Source of the DNA: a virus
Reading direction: 5' to 3' (one strand)
DNA length: 33,729 nt
IMG/VR virus record: IMGVR_UViG_3300034073_002535
Location: 1 to 33,729 of that record
Shown: positions 7,299 to 15,467 of the stretch, one piece after another
Layout of the letters: each line of letters opens with the position of its first letter
Position numbering within the stretch: the stretch's first letter is position 1
Notes under the pieces: model-generated
The model's input: the letters and a program-made list of their open reading frames with translations, nothing else
Database searches by the model: none
Told to the model about the DNA's origin: nothing
Made by a program: the position numbers and the translations under genes

Positions 7299-8939
7299 TT
7301 AGTAACCATTGTCAAGATCTGCTACTTCAACTTTACCGAAGAACTCGGAACGCAACATTTTCTTAGCGTACCTGGTCATCAGACCTTTTCTTGGAGTGAA
7401 AGTCTCAGGATCATACAACAGTGGAGTCATAATCAATGGGATATAAGGAGCAAACACAGCACCTGTTTCAAGGAACTGGCTACCTTTATAAGCCAAGAGA
7501 ATAGTGTTTTCGTTCATGTATGGATTAACATACACTTTGTAACGGCTATTCAGTTGTCCAGCTTTGTGTGAACCCATTGCAAATTCTTCTTTGCTACCAT
7601 CGGTATCAGCGGCATAGCCAGGGATAGATTCGATGATTGTTGCGATAGAAGGACCGCACATGAGAACGTTAGCTTGACCACGCAAAGTCTTCTGGTGAAT
7701 CTTACGAGCTACGCTCTGGATCTTAGTACCAAGAGTGGCGAACCACTGACCTTGAGTGTTGTAATAACCACCAGCACCAGCAGCAGACTGTGACCAAGTA
7801 CCAGCTACCCTGTTGTAGAAGGTGTTGGCAGAAGCAGACCAGTAATCTGTAGTGTTAGCGTTTTGGATCAACATGTCGATGATTTCGAGGTCGATCTCAA
7901 GAGAGATATATTCTGACAGAGTAGAAGTCAATTCAGCTTCAGCGTCAAGAGACTGGTAAGCATTCAGGTCTTGGCTGAATTCTGGAGTCCACTTAGCTTT
8001 AAGTTTCCTTGTTTTAGCAACTACGGCCTCAGAACGAAGTTCAACGTTAATCTCAGGGATAGCGTTAGAACCAGTTAAAGGAGATGATGCTGCATCTTCG
8101 AAGTCACCACGGCTGTTGTCAGCAGGTTGCTTCTGATAGAATACTACGCCAGAACCAGAACCCAAGTTCAATTGACCAGCAGAGCCAGATACAATGAAAG
8201 AAAGGGTGTCGTTAGAAGCGTAAGAAGTAAATTCAGCAAACAAGTTGCTTTCGTTTACACCACTACCAGTTACGATGAAACCACGAACAGCGTTGATGTC
8301 GAGGTTAGTCAAAGAACCGCTAGCAGAAGTTACAGACAACTTACGAAGTCTACCAGCAGCAGCAGAAGCGCTATAGATAGAGTTAAAGTTAACATCAGCA
8401 GCAGAAGCTGTAGTGATGGTGTAGTTTACAGAAGCAGAGTAGTTGTTGATTGAGTAACCAAAACGACCAGCACCGTAAAGACCACCAGCAGGGTTAACAT
8501 CTTTTACGTTAGTTGTACCGTACATGCTGTCACCAGATGTGAAACGGTTTGTCAGAGGAGTACCAGGACGGTTGTTACCATACTTGAATTCCAAGAAGAA
8601 CACAAGACCAGCAGGCAATGTCATTGGCTGCACGCTAACGAACTCTTTAGAAGAGATTTCAGCGAAGATCTTACGAACCAAAGGAAGAGCTACACCAGCC
8701 CATTGCTCACCAGCACCTACGGTAAATGTACCACCGGTACCAGTTTGAGATTGTTCTACGAGAAGCTGCTTAGCTTGGTTTTCGAGGATGATAGACATCC
8801 TTTCTTTACCGTAGGCTTGGTTCTTAAGGTCATTACCCTCAAGAAGACCCGTAGCTTCCCACTTCTTCACCAACCTTGTAGCTTCGTTCATTTGCGAAGC
8901 GTACGGATTGGAGCTTTCGAGGAGAGATTGTACGTTCAT
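7299..8939 (-). CDS. gp23: Major capsid protein, gp23 family
   Basis: The 546-residue protein aligns by eye with T4 gp23: LVKKWEATGLLEG, then a basic/helical stretch ending LENQAKQLLVE, then a Gly/Thr-rich segment, then LPLVRKIFAEISSKEFVSVQ and PMTLPAGLVFFLEFKYG, as in the gp23 segment VQPMNSPTGQVFALRAVYG. The delta domain should be removed by the gp21 protease; L60-V61-E62 fits the (L/I)-x-E rule and lies where T4 gp23 is cut after residue 65. The C-terminal half has the conserved GLMTRYAKKMLRSEFFGKVEV. The gene is visibly richer in G+C and in codons such as AAC, GGT and CGT than its neighbours, as expected for the most abundant virion protein. The leader is A-rich with no Shine-Dalgarno. 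Confidence 0.95.
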   Translation of the reverse strand: MNVQSLLESSNPYASQMNEATRLVKKWEATGLLEGNDLKNQAYGKERMSIILENQAKQLLVEQSQTGTGGTFTVGAGEQWAGVALPLVRKIFAEISSKEFVSVQPMTLPAGLVFFLEFKYGNNRPGTPLTNRFTSGDSMYGTTNVKDVNPAGGLYGAGRFGYSINNYSASVNYTITTASAADVNFNSIYSASAAAGRLRKLSVTSASGSLTNLDINAVRGFIVTGSGVNESNLFAEFTSYASNDTLSFIVSGSAGQLNLGSGSGVVFYQKQPADNSRGDFEDAASSPLTGSNAIPEINVELRSEAVVAKTRKLKAKWTPEFSQDLNAYQSLDAEAELTSTLSEYISLEIDLEIIDMLIQNANTTDYWSASANTFYNRVAGTWSQSAAGAGGYYNTQGQWFATLGTKIQSVARKIHQKTLRGQANVLMCGPSIATIIESIPGYAADTDGSKEEFAMGSHKAGQLNSRYKVYVNPYMNENTILLAYKGSQFLETGAVFAPYIPLIMTPLLYDPETFTPRKGLMTRYAKKMLRSEFFGKVEVADLDNGY

Positions 8940-8964
8940 TTTACTTTGTTTTTATTTTTTTATT

Positions 8965-10056
8965 TTATTTTATAATACCAGCGAGCTTCTGCCACCTAGA
9001 TACTTGCGCATCTGCATTAGTAATCACGCCTTCATTTATAACACGCTTAGTTGAGGTACCAGCTGCCTTAGAAGCAAACCCAATAGACTCTTTCAGACTT
9101 CCTTTAGTATTGTCGTTCTTAACGCTAAATGCTTGATCCAGAGATTCGTGTACAATTTTTGCTTCCCTAGTTGTTCCAGCTTTGTCAAAAGCGCTAATAA
9201 CTTTTAATTTTTGTTGTTCAGAAAGATTATACTTACGTAAAATCTTATTCAGATAAAGAAGTTTAGCATTAATCAAGTTAGTTTCATTAACTTTTTGAGC
9301 TAATACAGCAGCTTGACGCTTGATTTCTTGAAGTTCTTGAGCTTCAGGTTTTTCCTTCATCTTTTTTTCTTTATGAAGTTTAGCCTTTTTCTTTTCCTGA
9401 ATTTTTTCAAGAAGACTCATCATCTCCTCTTCTAAAATAGCTACTTCGTCTTTATCAGATTTTTCATCATCTGGATCTTCGTCATCGCCTTCTTTAATTT
9501 CATCATCTTCATCTCCCATTTCAGCAAGAAGTTTAGCTATGTCGATTTCTTCGTCTACATTTTTATCACCATCTTCATCGTCATTAGCTTCGTTCACATC
9601 ATCTTCTTCAGGCTTTTCTTTAGGTTCTTCTTTATGCTCTTCGTCATCTTCGTCTTCGTCTTCGTCTTCGCCTTCCATTACATCACCTTCACCTTTTTCA
9701 CCTTTTTCAAGTTCAGCTATGATTTCATCAAGATCGAAAGCTTCATCAGCACCTTCATCTCCTTCTGAATAGGCTTCTTCTTCAGATTCCATATCTTTTT
9801 CGGCTTCTTCCATACCATAGCCTTCGTAATCACCTTCTTCATGCTTTTTTTCATCCATCTTCTCTTTATCATCGTACCCTTCTTCGTAGTCTTCTTCAAG
9901 TTCTGCATCATCAGCTTCTTCTGATAAACGAGCGGCAAGCATTGCCTTAACTTTAGAATCAAAAGCTTCGTTTAAACTAGCTTTTGCGTTTTCAATAGCC
10001 ATTTTTTTGATAGCATCCGCTTCTGCGATTGCTTCTTTGAGCAAATTTGTGTTCAT
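8965..10056 (-). CDS. gp22: Prohead core scaffold, gp22-like
   Basis: A 363-residue protein just upstream of the capsid gene. The middle (about 45-225) is extremely acidic, with runs of Glu and Asp (EDEDEDEDD). The C-terminal third contains NAKLLYLNKILRKYNLSEQQ followed by KLKVISAFDKAGTTREAKIV, a pattern typical of gp22-type scaffolds of T4-like phages. The N terminus MNTNLLKEAIAEADAIKK resembles that of T4 gp22 (MLKEQLIAEA) and includes I-A-E at 10-12, a likely protease site. gp22 builds the prohead core and is degraded to small peptides by gp21 during maturation; many (L/I)-x-E sites are present. An AT-rich hairpin and a 157-base leader precede it. Confidence 0.85.
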   Translation of the reverse strand: MNTNLLKEAIAEADAIKKMAIENAKASLNEAFDSKVKAMLAARLSEEADDAELEEDYEEGYDDKEKMDEKKHEEGDYEGYGMEEAEKDMESEEEAYSEGDEGADEAFDLDEIIAELEKGEKGEGDVMEGEDEDEDEDDEEHKEEPKEKPEEDDVNEANDDEDGDKNVDEEIDIAKLLAEMGDEDDEIKEGDDEDPDDEKSDKDEVAILEEEMMSLLEKIQEKKKAKLHKEKKMKEKPEAQELQEIKRQAAVLAQKVNETNLINAKLLYLNKILRKYNLSEQQKLKVISAFDKAGTTREAKIVHESLDQAFSVKNDNTKGSLKESIGFASKAAGTSTKRVINEGVITNADAQVSRWQKLAGIIK

Positions 10057-10083
10057 TTTTCCTTAAATTTTTTTTTGGATTTA

Positions 10084-10150
10084 CGCCTATTAAAGAGGTG
10101 TAATAGATTTCTTTTTATTCAACTCTTTATAAGAAAAAGAGTATTAGGCG
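10084..10150. repeat. Nested inverted repeats in the scaffold leader
   Basis: This lies in the longest gene-free stretch of the window (10057-10213). An outer 6-base arm cgccta / taggcg (10084-10089 and 10145-10150) encloses a 7-base hairpin actcttt / aaagagt (10122-10128 and 10136-10142, loop of 7). No U-run follows, so it is not an obvious terminator. It may form structure in the 5' leader of the scaffold-capsid transcript. A variant of the ATATTTATAT motif (ATATTTATTA, 10161-10170) lies beside it. Confidence 0.4.
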
Positions 10151-10169
10151 AATATGTCGATAATAAATA

Positions 10170-10215
10170 TATAAAAAAAGTAAAAAACTATATTTTATAT
10201 AAAATTTTTACTTTT
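10170..10215 (-). terminator. Possible AT-rich terminator after the protease gene
   Basis: On the minus strand AAAAGTAAAAA (10205-10215), starting in the protease stop codon, can pair with TTTTTACTTTT (10176-10186); the distal arm runs on into a T tract. The loop holds a further TTTTATATAAAA palindrome. The stem is long (11 bases) but almost all A-U, so termination strength is uncertain. Confidence 0.45.
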
Positions 10216-10822
10216 AGCAATGACAAACTCCTGTATTATTACAGATAAGATCTTTTATAATAGTATCTATACTTTGAAAAGATTGGCCTATTTCGTACCC
10301 TTCTTTTAAACTTAAATTAGCTCCTTGAGTTGACTCAAAAGATACTAAATCGAATGTCAATAACTTAAAATCATCGTTTACAGTTACAATACCATCATGT
10401 CCTTCCTGAACACTCCCCATACCTCTAGAGCTGATTCCTACTGGTATTCCTCTGCGAAGAAGCCCTGCAGCAATTCTTCCTGCTGGAAACTCATCCCCAT
10501 CTAATATTTCTATATCTCCCATTACATCATCTCCTTTCCAGTAAATGTTTACTATGTTATGGGACACATTTTTAAGATTAACCACGTTAGAATCGCTATG
10601 ATCCAACTCTCCTAAAGCACGGTTTTGCTTTACCATGGTATTGTTATACTCTTCTATTTCTTTACGCAGTACTCCTTCCGGATAAACCCTACCATTCCTA
10701 TTTTTAGCATTAGCCCTTTGTATGACTACGTTCTTAATAATCATTCTCTCACCAGGCTTGTAAGCCTCCGTAAGCTTTATAGGGTTTACATCTAACTTGT
10801 AATATTCTGTAAGTACTTGCAT
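10214..10822 (-). CDS. gp21: Prohead maturation protease, gp21-like
   Basis: The 202-residue protein has the herpesvirus/T4-type prohead protease core. ALGELDHSDS supplies the catalytic His (H75), and IPVGISSRGMGSVQ the nucleophile Ser (S131 or S132) in the family G-[IV]-S-S-R-G motif. FDLVSFESTQGANL (157-170) is the third conserved block. NRNGRVYPEGVL near residue 42 is the standard early motif. It cleaves head proteins after (L/I)-x-E during maturation, then itself; two LTE sites (4-6, 17-19) near its N terminus are candidates for self-processing. It lies directly upstream of scaffold and capsid, the T4 order 21-22-23. Confidence 0.92.
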   Translation of the reverse strand: MQVLTEYYKLDVNPIKLTEAYKPGERMIIKNVVIQRANAKNRNGRVYPEGVLRKEIEEYNNTMVKQNRALGELDHSDSNVVNLKNVSHNIVNIYWKGDDVMGDIEILDGDEFPAGRIAAGLLRRGIPVGISSRGMGSVQEGHDGIVTVNDDFKLLTFDLVSFESTQGANLSLKEGYEIGQSFQSIDTIIKDLICNNTGVCHC

Positions 10823-10833
10823 GTTATATATAA

Positions 10834-13809
10834 TTATCTATATTTGTTCATTTGTCTATCGGATATTACCTGTAGTGCTTGTAGTATTTTACTTTTAGGG
10901 TCTATATCTTTTCTAGTTCCTTTTTCTGAGGCTTTTTGTATAAACTTTACTATTGTTTTTTCTACGTGACCTAAATTAGGATTTTTTTGTATTCCTTTAG
11001 ATAATGTTCTATCTCTCATGTAATCACTAGCTAACTCTTCAGCATTTTTAAGCTGCTGGTCCATTGGTACATTGTCATTAAACATAGAGTCTATTTCTTG
11101 TTCTGTGGCTTCAGCTACTCTACCGCCTCTCATAGTCAATGTATTTGGCTCAAAAGGACGTGCCATTTGAGATCCTAATGGACTATCAGCCATATCATTT
11201 AAGTCGTCAGGACGAGCTATTTCGTAGCCTTTAGGGGCGTAAGAATTAAATATAGAAACTCCTTCGTCTCCTAACTCATGAACAAGTTTATTTACAATAG
11301 AGTGTTTTTCTGTTCCATTAGATCTTACATAAGGATCTTCACTTTCTTGAAATCCCCACTCATATTTTTTCATGTATTCCTCAAGACGCTTTTTTTTTAC
11401 TTCAGGACCTTGTACTCCCATGTATTGAGATAATTCAGCTTCTTGAAGAGCTCTTTGAATGCGTTTACGAATGTATGATTCTAATTTAGATTCTGTTTTT
11501 GATGGTTCTTTTGAAGGAGAAAATACCTTTTTCAATACTGAACTAAGATTTTGTGGAATAAAACTAACAACACTAAAAGTATTTTTATCTTGAGGATTTT
11601 TATAATATTTACCTGTATCTTTATTACTAAATATTACTTGTGAATTATCATCCATAGTAATAACTAACCCATCTTTTTTATTAAAAGTAGCACTTTTTGC
11701 ATTCCCACTTACGTCCCCTTCAACATCAGGATCCTTAGGATTTTTGGGGTCTATTGGATCTTTAGGATTTGATTTTATATTAAAAGATATTTGATTAGAT
11801 ACGATTTTGCTTTTTTCTTTATCTGTAAACTCTTCGTATATGTCTCCTGTATATTTTGATACTGCTGTTTTTGGAACAGCTTTATAGTAAGAGACATTCT
11901 CCTTACTATTAAGATTAGCAGCTGCTAATTTAGCATCTCCCCAATTATCAAATCCTCTCGGTACATACTTTTTATTTTGAGTATCTACAACATAATAAGA
12001 ACTTTTAAGTTGATTAGGAGTAGCATTTACCTTAGTAACGCCTCTGTTGTCAGGAGCTTTATAAAATCCAGCAGGTTGTCCTGCTATACTAGTCCTAAAA
12101 TTTTTATCTTTTTCTTTTGAAGCAGTATTTGTATTTACAGATTTTCCTGTGGAGTCTCTTTTCCCTTTTAACATTAGATTTCTATCAGGAACAATACCCC
12201 CAAGAGGTCTTAAAACAGTTATCTTACCTGATACGGTTTCTCTTTCATACGTTGTTGACCCTTTTTTTACAGGAACTTCAACCACTTTTTGAAAATCGTA
12301 CTCTTTTTTAAATTCTATAGAGTTTTTCTTTATTAGTGCTTTTATAGCCTTTCCTTTCATTTTAGCTTCTTGTGTCTTTTCATACCCAGGTTTTACGCTA
12401 TCACTAGAATATTTTATAATCACATTAAAAAGCATATCATCAGGAAGATCTCCTTCCATTTCTAATAATGAGTTTTCTTGTTTATTATTTTCCATTTTCT
12501 GTTTTTTTTGGTATTCGTAAGCTCTGCTAAGCATGCTGTATAGTTCGGTATCGTCTTGGCCTGCTAATGCAGCAATTCTATTCCTTATCATTTCATTAAC
12601 TATGTAATCTGTTACTTCAACTTTTTTACTAGTTTTATAAATATTATTTAATAGTTTTCCTATATACTCAAGAACCTTTCCTCTTTGATACTCTCTTTCT
12701 TCTCTGCTATTTTTTCTATCTTCAAATTCAGAAAAAGCTTTTATCATATTATTCAAAAGATAGATATTGTTATTATCAAGCATAAACTCTTGTCCTTTAG
12801 ACTTAGCATCATCTTTATTTACTTTTCCATTTGTAGAGGATTTAGACTTATCTATTTTTTGTTTTTTAGGCTCAGATTTTGGTTCTGGGCTTATGTCAGA
12901 CGAGGGTTTAGTTTTTGTATCTGTACTTGTATTTGTATACTCCGATACTAACATGTTGTACAATGTCATTTTATCTGAAAACCTTTCTTTCAAAGTTGAC
13001 CATACTTTTGCAATAACTGTATCGTTTTTTTCATCTTTTAGGCTATCAGTATACCTTTTAATAAACCTCACTAAAAGACTCTTATACTCTTCTACCGCAT
13101 CTGCTTTTTGTCCAGGCTTCTTATACTGATCGTATAGGCTCTCTATTTTATCTAAAGTGCTGCTATTATTGATTAAAAAATTCTTTGTTTCCTGCTCTAT
13201 GTCACTTTTAGGTTTTTGTAGCGATTGCTTTTTAAACTTTTTTGACTTTTCTAAATTTTCTACATAATCTATATAATCTTTTATAGACGTACTTCTGACG
13301 CCTATTCCTTTTTCATATATATCTTTTAGGGGTACAAGTTCTAGTTTGTATTCATCAGGAAGTTCTCTGTTATATTGATCTACTTCTTTTTTTGATAGAT
13401 ATATAAATTGTTTGCTCTCGTACTTTTTTGGAGGATTATAATCATCTTCAGAATCTTTTTTACTTTTATCCCCCTTAGTATACTGCTTAACTGCTGTATA
13501 ATATACATCTTTAAAATGTTCCTCTTCTTTACTTGGTACTACGGCAGCTACTATTTTATAACTTCTTTTTAAACTGTCATACTCAGCTTTACTAATTTTT
13601 CTGTATATTTCTCTGTACACTCTTTTTTGCCCGTCAACAATATTTTTAAATGGGATCATATGAACACTACCCTCTTCAAAAGAAGATTTAGTGCTCGGAT
13701 AAGTATCTCTGGTTCTTTGTGGGTCATTAGAGGCTGCTGCTAATCTTAAAGATCGTAGACTGTCCGAATCTTCGTTTAGAATGTTATATATTATGCTTTC
13801 AAAATCCAT
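10834..13809 (-). CDS. 991-residue hydrophilic protein, candidate internal head protein
   Basis: I do not recognise a family. The protein is long, highly charged (Lys, Glu, Asp, Ser), with no signal or membrane segments, and has low-complexity parts: a Lys/Ser/Pro stretch near residues 295-330 and Pro/Lys/Asp repeats (NPKDPIDPKNPKDPD) near 690. The C-terminal third (from about 775) looks better conserved, with YIRKRIQRALQEAELSQYMG and GWGFQESE-like aromatic segments. The N terminus MDFESIIYNILNEDS carries the [L/I]-x-E leader (L11-N12-E13), and further LQE and VAE sites occur near the C terminus. It sits between portal-proximal genes and the protease, where core or internal proteins are usually encoded. 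An internal or ejected head protein is my inference. Confidence 0.75.
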   Translation of the reverse strand: MDFESIIYNILNEDSDSLRSLRLAAASNDPQRTRDTYPSTKSSFEEGSVHMIPFKNIVDGQKRVYREIYRKISKAEYDSLKRSYKIVAAVVPSKEEEHFKDVYYTAVKQYTKGDKSKKDSEDDYNPPKKYESKQFIYLSKKEVDQYNRELPDEYKLELVPLKDIYEKGIGVRSTSIKDYIDYVENLEKSKKFKKQSLQKPKSDIEQETKNFLINNSSTLDKIESLYDQYKKPGQKADAVEEYKSLLVRFIKRYTDSLKDEKNDTVIAKVWSTLKERFSDKMTLYNMLVSEYTNTSTDTKTKPSSDISPEPKSEPKKQKIDKSKSSTNGKVNKDDAKSKGQEFMLDNNNIYLLNNMIKAFSEFEDRKNSREEREYQRGKVLEYIGKLLNNIYKTSKKVEVTDYIVNEMIRNRIAALAGQDDTELYSMLSRAYEYQKKQKMENNKQENSLLEMEGDLPDDMLFNVIIKYSSDSVKPGYEKTQEAKMKGKAIKALIKKNSIEFKKEYDFQKVVEVPVKKGSTTYERETVSGKITVLRPLGGIVPDRNLMLKGKRDSTGKSVNTNTASKEKDKNFRTSIAGQPAGFYKAPDNRGVTKVNATPNQLKSSYYVVDTQNKKYVPRGFDNWGDAKLAAANLNSKENVSYYKAVPKTAVSKYTGDIYEEFTDKEKSKIVSNQISFNIKSNPKDPIDPKNPKDPDVEGDVSGNAKSATFNKKDGLVITMDDNSQVIFSNKDTGKYYKNPQDKNTFSVVSFIPQNLSSVLKKVFSPSKEPSKTESKLESYIRKRIQRALQEAELSQYMGVQGPEVKKKRLEEYMKKYEWGFQESEDPYVRSNGTEKHSIVNKLVHELGDEGVSIFNSYAPKGYEIARPDDLNDMADSPLGSQMARPFEPNTLTMRGGRVAEATEQEIDSMFNDNVPMDQQLKNAEELASDYMRDRTLSKGIQKNPNLGHVEKTIVKFIQKASEKGTRKDIDPKSKILQALQVISDRQMNKYR

Positions 13810-13811
13810 TG

Positions 13812-14366
13812 TTAAGACTTCTTTGGAGTTTTCTTTTTTGGTGCATTTTTCATTTGATTTTCCTTGTCTTTGAAGTTATTCTTTTTAACTTCAGTAGGAA
13901 GATCAGCACGCCCTTTTTTCTTCTTTGCCTTAAACTCAATCATATCCAAACGTGTATAATAATTTGGATCCTCTGCTAAATGATCTAGAGCTATTTCCTT
14001 AGCTTTATCTATATCATCAGTATGCTCAAGCTCATGTTTCCAACCTTTAGTAAACTCATAATAGTTAACTTGATCAGGAGTAAGTTTATCACCTTTTCCA
14101 CCTTTAAGCTTTTGTTTTTTACCTTCAGTAAGAGACTCTTGCAATGCTTTAAAAGCGCTAAAAAAGTTATACCCTTGCTTTATTTCTGATTTTGGTTGTG
14201 CTTCCCATACGTGTCCTTTTCCTTTTAATTTAGACACAGTGTCATCGTATGACATAGTATTAGTAATAGACTCCTGATATAGGGGGTTTCTCCTTATGTG
14301 CCATAAGAATTCAGATTTAGACATTTCTTCTTTTAGCACTTTTTGATATAATTGCTGTGTTGTCAT
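13812..14366 (-). CDS. DUF5661-like protein with basic C terminus
   Basis: A 184-residue protein. Residues 104-140 (EFTKGWKHELEHTDDIDKAK, then EIALDHLAEDPNYYTRL) show the compact helical motif I associate with DUF5661, a domain of unknown function found in phages and some bacteria. The last 45 residues are strongly basic (KAKKKKGRADLP, KKKTPKKS), which could bind DNA. The N terminus MTTQQLYQKVLKEEMSKSEF contains L11-K12-E13, fitting the candidate head-targeting leader. It lies between a small Gly-rich protein and the 991-residue protein with 2-base spacing. Packaging into the head with DNA is plausible but unproven. Confidence 0.75.
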   Translation of the reverse strand: MTTQQLYQKVLKEEMSKSEFLWHIRRNPLYQESITNTMSYDDTVSKLKGKGHVWEAQPKSEIKQGYNFFSAFKALQESLTEGKKQKLKGGKGDKLTPDQVNYYEFTKGWKHELEHTDDIDKAKEIALDHLAEDPNYYTRLDMIEFKAKKKKGRADLPTEVKKNNFKDKENQMKNAPKKKTPKKS

Positions 14367-14582
14367 TTATAGTTCTTTTTTAAAAAGTCTTTTATATTCT
14401 GTGGCTAAATCTATTGATTCTGCCCATTTTCCTATTTTTTTAGTAACTAGTATTCCTTTTTTTCTTTTTGCTTTTGTCCCTCCAGCTCCACCAAATGAAT
14501 GTTTGGTAGCCACTCCTTCTCCATCACCAGGGGTAACGTGCCCTTGATCTGCTGCAGGAGCTCCTCCTCCAGTTGTAGACAT
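14367..14582 (-). CDS. Small Gly-rich head-region protein
   Basis: Seventy-one residues from ATG 14582, ten bases after the stop of the upstream gene. The reading frame also extends to TTG 14624 (85 residues), which overlaps the upstream gene by 32 bases and would add MKKNSKILKDKVDE, ending in V-D-E like the candidate leaders elsewhere in the window. The start is therefore uncertain. The body begins MSTTGGGAPAADQGHVTPGD, a Gly/Thr/Pro-rich segment of a kind I recall from small head-region proteins in T4-like phages, and ends in a basic part (KAKRKKGILVTKKIGKWAE). Function unknown. Confidence 0.65.
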   Translation of the reverse strand: MSTTGGGAPAADQGHVTPGDGEGVATKHSFGGAGGTKAKRKKGILVTKKIGKWAESIDLATEYKRLFKKEL

Positions 14583-14592
14583 TTCGTCTACT

Positions 14593-15441
14593 TTATCTTT
14601 TAATATTTTCGAGTTCTTTTTCAAGTTGATAAAAATATAGTAAATTTTCTAACTCTAAATCTGATACCTGTCTTCCGGCTGGTATAGGTTTTATTATATT
14701 TACAACCTCTTCTAACTTAACTTTTCTAACTGTATCTTCTATATTTTTTGTTAATTTAGTTAATTTAGTTTTTATTCTGTCGTACTCCTCATTTACATAC
14801 TCTTTAAAAGATTCAGGAGTGGATATGTCAGTTATATACCTTTTTAAAAGATTTTTTTGGCTCTCATTGAGATTTGAATACTTCTCATTGAATTTCTGAA
14901 TTACAAGTTTATATACAAGAGCTTTGGTGCCCTTATCATAAGAAGCAAACTCTGTTAACAATGGATCAATCTCTTTATTTTTTGACCCATTACAAATGTC
15001 TTCCATTATAGAAAACTTGTACTTTATTTCAGATTCTGGGTCTACTTTATCGCTTTGTTGTATCTCAAAAAGCATGTAAACAGATGCTATGCTTTTGTAG
15101 TTATCTACCTTAGTTTTAAAAAAATCATCAAGGTTGTAATGCTCTTTAATTTGGGATATTAAATCGTATTTTTGTTTACTTAAAGTTTTTTTATTTATCT
15201 TTTTATGTGCCTGTAAAGCGGTGTCTATTACAACGTTTGCTTTAGATTCAGAAAGATTTTTACTAGTTAAAAGTGCTTTGTAAATACGATATTCTTTGGC
15301 AATAAGAGTATTGTTGAAATTCTTTTTAAGAATATCTACAGCTCTAGACTCTTTATTATTTAAAGTATCCGTAGTTATTTGTCTGACTAGCAGTTCAAAT
15401 AAGAGTCCCGTGTTTCGAAGTTTATTATGCTTAAGCTTCAT
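14593..15441 (-). CDS. Conserved phage protein near portal, function unknown
   Basis: A 282-residue, Lys-rich, almost entirely helical protein starting MKLKHNKLRNTGLLFELLVR; the NTGLLFELLVRQIT segment is one I associate with conserved but uncharacterised proteins of T4-like phages. There are no membrane segments and no catalytic motif I can identify. It is the first gene after the portal and is preceded by a 26-base gap that contains a TATTTATA motif, so it may head a transcript running through the small Gly-rich, DUF5661-like and 991-residue genes. A structural or assembly role is suggested only by position. Confidence 0.75.
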   Translation of the reverse strand: MKLKHNKLRNTGLLFELLVRQITTDTLNNKESRAVDILKKNFNNTLIAKEYRIYKALLTSKNLSESKANVVIDTALQAHKKINKKTLSKQKYDLISQIKEHYNLDDFFKTKVDNYKSIASVYMLFEIQQSDKVDPESEIKYKFSIMEDICNGSKNKEIDPLLTEFASYDKGTKALVYKLVIQKFNEKYSNLNESQKNLLKRYITDISTPESFKEYVNEEYDRIKTKLTKLTKNIEDTVRKVKLEEVVNIIKPIPAGRQVSDLELENLLYFYQLEKELENIKR

Positions 15442-15456
15442 TTTATGTTGATCTTC

Positions 15457-15465
15457 TATAAATAT
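15457..15465 (-). promoter_or_regulatory. ATATTTATA motif between portal and next gene
   Basis: Coding-strand AGTAATATTTATAGAAGATC, 15 bases before the ATG at 15441. It matches nine of the ten core bases and shares the AGTA prefix with the gp13 site. Confidence 0.5.
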
Positions 15466-15467
15466 TA

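Noticed and set aside
9539-9772. Plus-strand Ser-rich frame
   Set aside because: It is the complement of the Glu/Asp-rich scaffold codons (GAA and GAT runs).
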